From Phoronis australis (lineage: Eukaryota; Phoronida; Phoronidae), in contig NMRA01000596.1 of the NCBI GenBank assembly GCA_002633005.1, positions 1 to 61,830 of the forward strand: a stretch of 61,830 nucleotides of DNA. The letters are read 5' to 3'. The position numbers were made by a program, and so were the translations under genes. The notes under the pieces are model-generated. The model was not told where the DNA came from. It saw only the letters and a program-made list of their open reading frames with translations, and made no database searches. Within the stretch, counting starts at the first letter, position 1, and every line of letters starts with the position of its first letter. Of this stretch, positions 12,049 through 21,390 are shown in pieces.

Positions 12049-13210
12049 CAGCCGATTTCATAAAGGTGGTTTAACAAAATCAGGTTTAAGACTTAAACCT
12101 AGTCTTCCTAAGCCTGGTCTAATTTTAGACCTAACTTGCATTTCACCAACATAGAGTCTGAAAGCCTGGTTTTGCTAGACCAGGGAGCTGGTTCAGTAGA
12201 ACCAGGTTTAAAGTATCAAAGGCACCCAGCTGTGTCTAGCTGGGTAAACCCAACAAAGAAACTATTGAAGTGCTTCAATGAAACCTTGATCACGTGGGTA
12301 TAGAATTGCATACACCAGTAGAATCAGTGCAGACATTTACGACAAAGGTCTAAAAGCTTTTCTCATGAGGAAAAATGTAATTTGTGTGCCCAACACACAC
12401 ACATTAAAGAACATGCTCACGATTGGATGTAACATGATAAATGCCCAAATTTATTTCCGTGTCATTTTAGTTTTTATTTTTCGCGGCCAAAGGGGGGGGC
12501 AAGACCCCTTCCCGGCAACATTGAATCGGAGAACAGTGGAGGTGGAACTCAGTCAGAAGAATCAGAGGATGCTGTCTAAGTCAAATCCGTAGGGCTTGCG
12601 ACGATGAGACCTGCTCGACCAGTCGTATTCTGAGGAATCCGCAGGACACACTCCAGCACGTACTGGTCTACGCATAGGCGGATCCAGGGGGGTCAAGGGA
12701 TCCGGAGCCCCTTTTTCCCTTGCTTTTAATGATATCAAATCTATAATTTCAAATTGTTGACTTGGTCCCCCTTTCAAAAAGTCTTTGACCGTCCCCTCTC
12801 CTTTAAAAATCCTGGATCCGCCTCTGCCACGTTTGATCTCGTGTCGTAGTAAACCTGAATAATGAAAATAGTCCATTTTCGCTCTAAAACTGCGTCGCAA
12901 TTGTACACTGTGGCATCGTTCAGTTGTACATATACCATGCAAGTCTGACATATTTAACAGTTAAACCTGGGTCTGACCAAGTCTAAAGTTAAACATGGTT
13001 TAAGATCTTAATACAGGTCTAAAGAATATAGACCTCGTTGGTGAAATGAAAACTGACTTAGACCAGGTCTAAACTGGAGTTAAACCAGGTTTAACAAGAT
13101 CACTGGTCTAAAAGTTAAACCACCTTTATGAAACGCAGATTATCATTAAACCTGGTCTAAGTCCAGTTTAAACCTGGTTTAACTTTAAACCACATTTATG
13201 AAATCGGCTG
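12049..13210. mobile_element. 1.16-kb long-TIR nonautonomous DNA transposon, copy 1
   Basis: Ends are CAGCCGATTTCATAAAGGTG and its inverted counterpart CATTTATGAAATCGGCTG. A full second copy is at 51814-52964. Subterminal regions on both sides are packed with variants of AGGTTTAA/TTAAACCT, often palindromic, and TAGACCAGGTCTA-like strings, suggestive of transposase-binding arrays. The middle is shared between copies (AAAAGCTTTTCTCA, GGCAACATT, CAGTCGTATTCTGAGGAA), and a small GGCGGATCCAGG element lies within it. No transposase ORF is present. Short ORFs inside (for example 12562-12951 minus) are repeat translations. I could not define a convincing target-site duplication. Confidence 0.85.
12677..12825. 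mobile_element. nested MITE with GGCGGATCCAGG termini
   Basis: About 150 bp bounded by GGCGGATCCAGG and CCTGGATCCGCC in inverted orientation. The second copy of the host element (about 52466-52577) carries a diverged version in the same place, so the nesting predates amplification of the larger element. A related end is at 30605, and a gapped relative spans 41951-43029. Confidence 0.7.
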
Positions 13211-13276
13211 TTTGAGTCTAGTGACAATATGTCACGTGTCACCATCTCTGCATATAATAGCTTGGCCAAGTAGTTC

Positions 13277-13288
13277 TGGCTAACAACT
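13277..13288 (+). other. left target-site duplication of LINE
   Basis: TGGCTAACAACT, repeated exactly at 14839-14850. The two copies bracket the Jockey-like LINE and were a single site in the region upstream of small-gene copy C. The related type II copy E has TGGATAACAACT at 24728-24739 without the insertion. Confidence 0.85.
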
Positions 13289-14838
13289 CAAACCGTGGAA
13301 AAGCGCAGTCGGTGTCATGATACCCAAACCAGATAAAGACCATACTAACCCGGCCAACTACCGCCCAATCAGTCTGCTATCATGCATTGGAAAAACGTTC
13401 GAACGAATCCTCACGAATAGAATAAACGCAGAACTGGATTCCAAAGGCTTCTTTAATAGTGGCAACGAGCCTATAGGAAAAACCGTGAAGGAGCCGAACA
13501 CATTCATCGACTGATAGCTCAAGGCAAAACGGCAATGGGCAAAAACTTTTGCACCGGGGCCATAATGTTGGACGTGGAAAAAGCCTTTGACTCTGTATGG
13601 CATGACGGAATGAGATACAAACTCTCCAATATAGGTCTATCTGACAAAATGGTTAGACTCCTTTCATCTTTCCTGAGAGACAGATGCATCTCAGTCAGAC
13701 AGGGAAAAACTGTCTCCCAACCGGTGAATCTGAGGGCCGGAACCCCCCAGGGGTCCGTAATAAGTCCGTTGCTAGTTTTGATCTATGTCAACAACCTACC
13801 AGTTCACCCAAGGGACAAAGTTCAGATATCCCAGCTCGCCGACGATCTCGGGTTCTGGACAAGTGAAAAACAAGAGACAGTTGTCCATGCACGCCTCCAG
13901 CGGGCACAATCAAACTGGAGGACTGGTGCTCCTTCTGGCTCATCAAACCCAATGCCGCAAAATCAAAGGTCATCCTGTTCCACCGCAAACGTAAACTGCG
14001 ACCGTTCGGTTTTTCACCATTTGGTGTCAGGCTCACACCAACAGCAGAGGCCATTCTGCTAGGGGTAACCCTTGATCAAAGACTGACGTTACAACCCCAC
14101 GTCGCACGCGTGCATGACCGTGCAAGAACCAGAGTCAAGCTTACATGTACATCTATGTATCGATTGAAGGGCACAGGGTTGGGCGCTAGGAGCGACTGCC
14201 TACTACTGCTCTACAAAATGTTCATCAGACCCCTATTCGAATATGACGTGATCGACATTTCAACCTGTACCCCTTCCACAATCGAGAGATTACAGACACT
14301 ACAAAACTGGGCGCTGAGAATTGCTCTCGGACAGTCCAGATATTGCCGAACTGACACACTACACGAGCTCGCCGGATTGCAGACTGTCTCCGACAGGCTG
14401 CAGTCACTCCGCGAAGCCACACTAAGCCGCATTGTCGTGACAACCGTGTACCGGAGCACTAATGGTTCGGGCCCTGTGCCACTGGTAACTGTTCCGAAGG
14501 GGCGTCGGGGCAGTATAAAGACAACGAAATAAAACTGTCCCGACGGGGCAGTATAAAGACAACCAATCCATAGCATGACAGCTGTTGCCAACAAGCCGGC
14601 TTCATGTGAATCAAACTGTAAGCTGTTGCCATCAAGCCAGCTTCACACCTACGATGTCAATAACGCTGTTGCCATCCAGCCAGCGTCTCGTCTACAAAAG
14701 AAGATCAAGCACACCACCTCTACCACCACCGGCCTACCAGGTCCTGCCATCGATCCACGTCCACACCAACCACAGCAAGGACAGAAGGCGAAATCCTCCG
14801 ATCTCGCGAAGCTAAGCCCTCATCTACTCTACTCTACT
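13289..14838 (+). mobile_element. 5'-truncated Jockey-like non-LTR retrotransposon
   Basis: About 1.55 kb between 12-bp target-site duplications. Broken reverse transcriptase is readable over 13299-14532. The 3' part holds three spaced GCTGTTGCCA-type repeats (about 14581, 14622, 14667), a duplicated GGGGCAGTATAAAGACAAC, and a terminal CTACTCTACTCTACT tail. A short-repeat tail instead of poly(A) is seen in several LINE clades. The insertion sits about 40-50 bp upstream of the ancestral start of small-gene copy C, so it displaced that copy's promoter. Confidence 0.88.
13299..14532 (+). pseudogene. Jockey-like reverse transcriptase, frameshifted
   Basis: RT blocks are readable in order across shifted frames: W-K-x-AVGVMIPKPDKD and NPANYRPISLLSCIGKTFER (about 13296-13400, first open frame to 13514); then MLDVEKAFDSVW (13565-13600, catalytic Asp block A), RAGTPQGSVISPLL (about 13735-13775) and QLADDLGFW (catalytic DD present but Leu replaces the usual Phe/Tyr) in the 13535-14062 frame. 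The C-terminal region continues in another frame (14110-14532: FIRPLFEYDVI, RLQTLQNWALRIALG). The N-terminal endonuclease is absent through 5' truncation. Several frameshifts mean it is dead. Confidence 0.9.
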
Positions 14839-15153
14839 TGGCTAACAACTGATCAAGACAACGTTTGTGACTTACACCTTCATTTTAAAAAGACAGAACT
14901 CGATATCCAAGTCAAAATATACCAAGCCCACAAGAAACGTCTTCGGGCACATACCCAAGTACAAATCCTGGACAGAGAGTTGAATGATATGAGGGTTCGT
15001 TACCTGAGGGCGATGGAGCGGTGTGACCAAGTTCGTAAAGATCAAATGCTGCGGCGGATCGTTACAACGGAAGGACTTCGCAACGCATTCTACAAATATG
15101 AGGAGAAACAAAAGAGTCTGGTTCTCAATCTATGTCAACAGGAGTTTGGTTAA
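14575..15153 (+). CDS. small coiled-coil protein gene, type II copy C, with LINE-derived 5' extension
   Basis: The open frame is 192 codons. The first about 88 codons come from the LINE 3' region (14575-14838), and the sequence crosses the right target-site duplication into host sequence. The family-homologous part starts near 14890 (KTELDIQVKIYQAHKKR), with QVQILDRELND, RVRYLRAMERCDQVRKDQ, RRIVTTEGLRNAFYKYEEKQ and end QQEFG. In sister copy E the start is MTEYEIQVK. Copy C has AAG at that place because a T is missing, so the ancestral start is lost. Translation would need the LINE-derived upstream ATG, which would give a chimeric protein; otherwise the copy is silent. The core is fully open and it has the best 3' processing signals of the array. 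Function unknown. Confidence 0.7.
   Translation: MTAVANKPASCESNCKLLPSSQLHTYDVNNAVAIQPASRLQKKIKHTTSTTTGLPGPAIDPRPHQPQQGQKAKSSDLAKLSPHLLYSTWLTTDQDNVCDLHLHFKKTELDIQVKIYQAHKKRLRAHTQVQILDRELNDMRVRYLRAMERCDQVRKDQMLRRIVTTEGLRNAFYKYEEKQKSLVLNLCQQEFG
14839..14850 (+). other. right target-site duplication of LINE
   Basis: TGGCTAACAACT, identical to 13277-13288. Confidence 0.85.
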
Positions 15154-15203
15154 GACAGGTCGGATGAATGCAGTGGAATCTTCAATTCGACAATAAAAAC
15201 AAC

Positions 15204-15219
15204 AGCCCTTTTAAGGGCT
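15204..15219 (+). terminator. histone-type 3' stem-loop of copy C
   Basis: AGCCCT-TTTA-AGGGCT, perfect 6-bp stem, 5' flank CAAC, 3' flank ACTCACA, 50 nt after the stop codon. An AATAAA poly(A)-like signal at 15192-15197 lies only 6 nt before the stem, so two alternative 3'-end modes are possible. Confidence 0.88.
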
Positions 15220-15232
15220 ACTCACAGCTACT

Positions 15233-15244
15233 AAAAAGAGCTGC
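15233..15244 (+). promoter_or_regulatory. histone downstream element (U7 snRNA target-like) of copy C
   Basis: AAAAAGAGCTG lies about 14 nt after the hairpin. AAAGAGCTG is the canonical vertebrate-type histone downstream element, complementary to the CAGCUCUUU stretch near the 5' end of U7 snRNA. The match is by eye and the local U7 sequence is unknown. Confidence 0.7.
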
Positions 15245-16904
15245 TCACTTCATATTCCAGTGAATTATCTACTCCCTTTCGCGGAAACTGAAATATTCTA
15301 TTGTCTTCGTACTTCTGCCAGTCAAATTAATTAAGTTGTCTCTTAAAATTTGTTAATGAAGAACGACTTCATGAAAAGATATGAAGGCATAAAATATAAT
15401 CTAAGTTCGAACATGTTTAACCTTTTTTGATGAGAAATGGTACTTGCAAACTGGCCAGAATAATAGTATTCCAATTCCAGTCTAGCACAATCAATTAGTC
15501 TGATTTCAGTCACATTACCCCTCAGTACGAAACTCGTGAAACTACAAAAGCAATGCACTACAGGCGATGAAACTAAAATGAACGAAAATTTATACTTTGT
15601 TACTCATTAAGTATGGCTTGGAGAAATGAATATTGAAACATTTGTCTTTAAATAATTCAAGAGTGCAGTGATCGCTTTGATGACGTAGGAAATGGAACAC
15701 TGATAGCAGTACGAACTCAATTAATAGTCGGAAATTTTACAAAAATGTACTAAGACGTTTGCAAGTGTTTACTTTTTTCGATCGGTCACAATGCCCCTAG
15801 GTATAATATTATGTTGAACTATCAATTCTGTGTGTGAGTGAATAACAACTCTTTCACCATATTAACAATAGCGCAATTTTGCAGGGTGTACGTTACGAGG
15901 TAAATATTAGGATTCCACGATGATATTCATCACCGATTCAAATTTGTAAATACTAAACACATGTAGACCCGCTAAAACAAGGATTTTTTCACCCAAACAC
16001 AGTGTAATTTTTATATTGAAACGTGGAATCCACAGTGATTGTTTCAAAAGTTTAAAATCGTGATTTGATTGATGTTGTCATATATTTGATTAGCAAGCCC
16101 TTCCAGTTGCCGTAAGCAGCAATTCTGTAAGCGATGCAAGCGTAGTGTAATAACATAGCCGTTTACCTCCTTAGTGGAAAATGAGAACGTTTTGGTCTAA
16201 ATCATTGCTAAACACAGCAACACGGAAATAGAAGGTCAAACAACCAGTTTCCCCGAGGCTAACTTCTACATTCATTGCTCTCATTTTGTTAAGGCAATGA
16301 GCGACACAGCCCGTGTTAAATGGTGAATCTGTCACAGAGTTTTGCTCAAGGAAAAGTGTTGGAAAAAAAATTCATTGACTTCGTTGCCGAGGAAAGTAAA
16401 GAACTTCCCTTTTGTTTAATGAATTCGTGGAAAAACTCCTGGTCTTGTGGAATGATATTAAAGTGTCACGAATACTGAGATAACTATACTGGTCTAAGTT
16501 TCGATAAATTGTTTACTATTTCATGCAATGTAATTTACATTGCTGCAGGATCTCTTTTTGAAACGTAAACACAGTAAAACGGAGAAAAATGGACAGTTTC
16601 TCCAACCACTTTATCAGCGATTACTAGCGCTTCCATATTTAAGAAACTAAGGTCGTTGTCTGGTTGGGTGTAACAAAACCGTTCTCCCTCGGGTTAGGAT
16701 AGCAAAACACACAACTGTCTTTGTCACGTTTTCTGCATTCTGTTGCAAACGGTATGCCAAAATGACATGTTTTCAATCAATTCACATCAAGAGCCATAGA
16801 CACACACATTTTAATTGTGTGTTGTAATTTTGGTCCTTTTACTTGTATAAGGTAAGCTAACAAAAAGGGGACACAAAATCGGCACTTTATCTACAAAACC
16901 CCCA
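15245..16904 (+). repeat. duplicated type II downstream flank, copy 2
   Basis: Paralogous to 2630-4080 (see anchors there), and its first part also matches the flanks of copies F and E (GTCAAATTAATTAAG, CCAGTGAATCAT-like strings). No coding sequence is seen. The alignment with the other copy is interrupted at about 16910 by a LINE. Confidence 0.7.
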
Positions 16905-18355
16905 CTTCCCTGTCGATGACACTGCAATATTCCACCCAATCTCAAAAGAGCATCCCCATGACTCCTTACAATTGCAAACTGACCTTAACAAACTCTATGA
17001 CTGGTCTCATAAATGGAAGATGAAATTTAAACCTGAAAAAAGTGTTGATCTTATATTTTCTAAGTCTAATAATACTCATTTCCAAACAAATCCAACACTG
17101 GAATTACATGTATCACTCAATGGGGAAGTTATCCCCAATAAGTTTACGCACAAACATGGTGGCTTGCTACTAGACCATAAGCTTACATTACTCCTCATTG
17201 TCGCGAACTCGTTCAAAAAGTAAAAAAATTAATTAATCCGATTAGAATTATCTCTCGTCATCTCAACTCCATGCATCTTGAAACTCTGTTCAAGTCTTTT
17301 GTACTTTCACATCTAGATTACTGTGACATAATCTACCAATCGGCAAACGCTGGCATACTTCTCCAATTAGAAAGACTACAATTCCAAGCAGCTTTAGCCA
17401 TAACCGGGGCATACAAAGGGTCCAACACAATCAAGGTTCTAAATAGTCTTCACTGGAGCAAACTAGCAACCCGTCGTAAACTCCACCTGTCCATGTATAC
17501 ATTCAAAGTCTTAACCAACATAAACAATTACTCTAACAAAATCCTCTTTGACTCCTACAAAAGACCAAGCACGAGACCAGGACTCAGGCAAAGCAATATA
17601 TATACTATTCCAGCCTCCATCAGCCAAGCCTTCAGAAGATCAACGATATTAACTTGTATTGACAACTGGAATTCCTTACCATTCAAAATAAAGGAAAGCA
17701 CTTCAATCGTCACTCTCAAAAATAACTTTCAAATGCATACCAATACTCCAGACTTGCCAGTCCCATTGACATCATTCCAACTTCCCCGAACCATGACATA
17801 ACCCTATAAAGATCAAGATGTGGTGTATTCCTAAACAACGAGAAATTTAGACATAATTCTAATAATATTTCGGCGCTGTGTTCCTGTGGAGATACCCAGA
17901 CATATCCTCTTGTTTTCTTTGCTTGTGAGGTATGCAAGGAGGAAAGGGTACAGCTCTTCCAGGCACTCGAACAATACCCCAATGTTTATAAAAAATACTC
18001 TGAAATTCCGCAATTGTACAACAAAATTAATTTCTTTCTTTATGGATGTCAAGAACTAAACTCAAACGAAAATGTGGTTTTATTTGAAATAGTATCAGAA
18101 TTTCTTCATAACATTAAATCTCTTTGTTTGAGTGGATAGAATTTTATACATCTGTATGAAAATGAATTATTTTCATTCTTTGTCATATATCATTGTATTC
18201 TTAACATCATTTTTTCATTTATATATTCGTATATAATCATTGTATATAGAGTTCTTTGTATTTTTTTACCCAGATCTAATGCCTCTTGGCGCTTTCTGGA
18301 TTATGTATATTCATTGTATTCTGAAGATTTCGTAATAAACATTTTTAAAAAATGC
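16905..18355 (+). mobile_element. CR1/L2-like LINE fragment inserted in array spacer
   Basis: The insertion is visible by comparison with 4070-4180, where the flanking sequence is continuous. The element is 5'-truncated almost exactly at the RT catalytic box (DDTAIF at about 16915) and runs through the C-terminal region to an AT-rich tail ending AATAAACATTTTTAAAAAA. I could not define a clean target-site duplication. Confidence 0.82.
16912..18140 (+). pseudogene. CR1/L2-like LINE reverse transcriptase C-terminal part, frameshifted
   Basis: Starts with DDTAIF, then LNKLYDWSHKWKMKFKPEKS (RT thumb-proximal block, frame to 17223). After a frameshift come LFKSFVLSHLDYCDIIYQ and LQLERLQFQAALAITGAYKG (17271-17801), with the typical DNWNSLPFKIKES string near the end. 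A further shifted frame (about 17830-18140) reads LCSCGDTQTYPLVFFACEVC, the Cys-rich tail seen in many LINE ORF2 proteins, here with Tyr in place of the usual His. The endonuclease and most of the RT are missing. Non-functional. Confidence 0.85.
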
Positions 18356-20601
18356 ACGACAAATGCCACTGTTAATTTTTAAAAACAAATGTCTCACAGA
18401 TTCAAAAAATGTGCCACAAAAGTGCTGTGAGCAAACTTAATTGATGCAAGTCTGGCTTGTTTACGGGCTATATGAAATCCCAGCCAATTTCTCAATCTCT
18501 ACCCAGCAGTGCAAATATGCAACGAGGGCCTACAGCTGCATGCATCCGAGCAAGTGATGTTTTTTTCATTCTCAACATGTTCACAAATACAAACAAACCG
18601 CGTTCACTGATCCTATATCTGCACTTGCAACACCTAAACAAAAACTGATCCCCATGCTTGGCCTATCCCTAGATTTTGATATTTTGGCACTGCAAATTGG
18701 CCGTGGCCGTAGACTAACAGTTCAGTGCTACCTCCCTGCGTTGTCCGATAACCAGGCAGAACAGATTGTGGTTCACTCACCAAACCGACGACAGGAAGAA
18801 AAAGGGGGAAATGGCTACGTTGATAAAGGATAAAATTTCAAAAATTCAATTTTAATGTATCGTTTTTCCCGTTCCCGTCACAAACATCGAGAGTAGCCGC
18901 GTAACTTGTGTGTTGCAGATTCTTTTACTTGCCAATTTGCTTGGCGGTGAAGTATTCCCGTGAATGTTAACTGTGTAGCTGTGAATTTGTGCAAGAGTAC
19001 AAATGGCGTTGCAAAAAATGACGTATTTGGCTTGAGGCACAATGTTATCGGTAACGTCATCCCAGGTTCATGCAAGGCCATTGTTTAACTGGCCGTTAGG
19101 GGGATAACAATGTGTTTGTAATAGGATCATATTCGGATGAGGTGTGGAGTGATGAATGGATTATGGTCCGTCGCGTAATTGGGGTTTTCTAAGAGCTTTT
19201 ATCTCAGTGGTAGGCAGGAAATAACTTTGGTGGCAATGAAGGGTGTGATTTTAATCCTCTGACTACTGTATGGCCTGTCAGAGCGTGTGAACGACTGGGA
19301 TCGATATACTCTAAACGACCACGTGGCTGATTTTTCGGCCCCATGGACCCTTGTTATTGTCAGAACTAATTTTATTTCTTGTACCTTTCAAAGAAAATAT
19401 CAGAGTTTAACGTTGCAACTGAATGACGTCATCAGTCAGCGTTGGATTGGCGGGCTCCAGAAATTAAGTTTCAACGCAAAATGTATATACAACCCAGATG
19501 ATCATTTATTTCTACATCTCCAACTATCTGAAGTGATTGTACATGTAGGTCTATCAAGGCTTGATCACTATTTTCCTCAAGCAATGCTATGTGAAGTTTT
19601 ATAAGTAAAACTTAAGAAAATTTGATCATTATTAAATTATATATCTGCGGGTTTATTTAAACCAAAATGAATTAAGATGTTTGAAATTTTTGTTTCTTTC
19701 GAAAAAATCCACTGTTTTATTAAGTTTGTCAATCTCTTAAAACGGATCGTTTACTGTTTTGTGATACATGTGTCAAACTTTTTCAACATATGCGGTGTAA
19801 AGAAGGTTGACACTAAGCCCACTTGACAAAAGTCCAGTGGAACACTATACTGAAGTTAAAAATGCATCCTAAAATGTAACCTGGGTGTTACAGTTTTTAA
19901 GAAAAAACGGAACAGCAAATTTCTCGTGGTAATAAAATGCGTTTGCAGCGCCATCTATAATCTCTAAAAGTAAACTTTTGGACTAATTAAATTTAACAAA
20001 GGTTGTTGTTTTTAACGACAACACGAAACGGCTTAGAGATACACGACAGCGTATATCGGATATCACCTCCATCAGTGAAAGGAAGTGTGGAATACTTTGA
20101 TTTTTGGCGTATTCCTGTCAAATGTTGAATGCAGCACAAAACTATTGGAACACTTGACGCTACTGTACTGAATCAAATACCTCGAGAAATATTCATGTCA
20201 AGTCTTGCATCACACGTGAGTGTAAAACAGGTTGATATTAATGCATTCATTTTGGAAAAATATGTGCAATCCCGTGGTTAAAAGGGCTATCAATTTCCTT
20301 CCATTCAAAGTAACACAGCCATGGATTTGAGCTTCATATGCACATAACGTGAATTATCCGAGGACACACCAAGCCAACAAAAGATATCTGCACTTGTTGT
20401 CACCGAGATAAGGAAAGTGTGAAATGCGCCATTTGTGAATATTTTATTTCGGTTCATCACTTTTTACTGTTAATCCAACGTCGGGGAAGCATCAATAAAC
20501 CTCGCGACGACATGGTGCTACTGAACACAGCTTGACTAACTGCGAATAACAACGCTGACTTCAGAATCAGACTACTCACATTTGAGTTCACAGTCACCAC
20601 G
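18356..20601 (+). repeat. duplicated type I upstream block, copy 3
   Basis: Paralogous to 4081-6488 and 7390-10275, with TGACGTCA at 19424-19431 and the same proximal strings (GAACACAGCTTGACTAACTG, ATAACAACGCTGACTTCAGA, CACATTTGAGTTCAC) directly before the copy D start. ORFs in it such as 19287-19604 are not conserved in the sister blocks and I do not annotate them. Confidence 0.68.
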
Positions 20602-20712
20602 ATGAACGATTCTACGCTTGATGAACAACTTCACAACGCCCAGGCAACATGCTTGAAAGCAGCGGAGTAAGTCGAATTCTGAGATACCGAAAGGGGTCTG
20701 AAAAGTGAAAAT
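20602..20712 (+). pseudogene. small coiled-coil protein gene, type I copy D (truncated)
   Basis: Opens MNDSTLDEQLHNAQATC and LKAAE, then TAA replaces the conserved Gln codon of the EQV motif and a second stop follows. Homology ends at about 20710 (GLKSENA region), where unrelated repeat sequence begins. The 3' half of the gene and its hairpin are absent. This is clearly a dead copy, truncated by rearrangement or insertion. Confidence 0.8.
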
Positions 20713-20734
20713 GCATTTATTTTGTATTAATAGA

Positions 20735-20815
20735 TATCATATCACATCTAATTCAGATATGAACAATATGTTAATCTGTAATCAAAGAAAGCAGGTGGTG
20801 GTCTGCTCACTCAGC
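20735..20815 (+). repeat. fragment of the 410-bp repeat
   Basis: Diverged match to the start of the repeat at 10874 and 11611 (ATCTAATTCAGATATGAACA versus ATCTCACCTGATTCAGA and similar; then CAATATGTTAATCTG and AGGTGGTGGT). Confidence 0.6.
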
Positions 20816-21210
20816 TTGTACGGAACCTGTTTGCCAGGTTGTTATAGCCCAGTTGGCTGTTTGGTGTACCCTCTTGGTATTTTATATTATACTTGTCCAT
20901 TTGGCAATTGGTACCAACTTGGTATTTGTCATTGAACTTGCCGTTTCGTTCGACCCACTTGGTAGGCAATTGACCAATACCCATTTGGTATTATGTACCC
21001 AATTGGTACTATACTAACTTGTGCCACTTAGTGTCCGACACTAAATTTCACATTGGGTATCGAAAATGCGTTTGTTATCTCTTGTAATTAAGGTACCAAT
21101 CTGGCTGGTACCTTCTGTGAAATAATTCTTTGTAGAGCTGTCACTCTGAAATTCCCAATACACCTTAAAATATTTAGTATTCTTGTGTTGTTTATTTGTC
21201 CTCAATAATG
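20816..21210 (+). mobile_element. fragment of TACCAAATGGGTA-rich TIR element
   Basis: Matches the centre of the element at 36381-37023 in inverse orientation, then its right end in direct orientation, ending TTGTCCTCAATAATG. It carries the same cluster of degenerate TACCAAATGGGTA/TACCCATTTGGTA words. The left terminal repeat is missing. The + strand ORF at 20705-20935 is a translation of these repeats. Confidence 0.72.
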
Positions 21211-21390
21211 AAGTCTTACTTGTTTTTAAGCATGTAAAATAACGCAGAGTGTGACTTTTACGTTCTTCAAATCTATTGATGCAGTATCGCTGGACATTTT
21301 ACTAGTGCGAACACAATCATCAATAATACACTATTGGTTTATTCATATCGGCACCAAATTGTACTTTAGAGTGGATTGGTTGACTGAGGT
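21211..21390 (+). repeat. duplicated type II upstream flank (copy F side)
   Basis: Aligns with about 24310-24490 upstream of copy E: CAGTATCGCTGGACATTTT versus AGTATCCCTGGATATTTT, and ATTGGTTTATTCATATCGGC versus ATTGGTTCATTTATTTTGGC, then CAAACTGTACTTTA. Confidence 0.6.

Noticed and set aside
14211-14594. 127-codon minus-strand ORF
   Set aside because: Antisense shadow of the LINE reverse transcriptase.
19287-19604. 105-codon ORF in the copy D upstream block
   Set aside because: The same region in blocks at 5000 and 8200 is not open; it spans the CRE-like site and looks like spacer.
20705-20935. ORF with Cys/Pro/Gly-rich C-terminus
   Set aside because: Translation of the TACCAAATGGGTA-rich mobile element.
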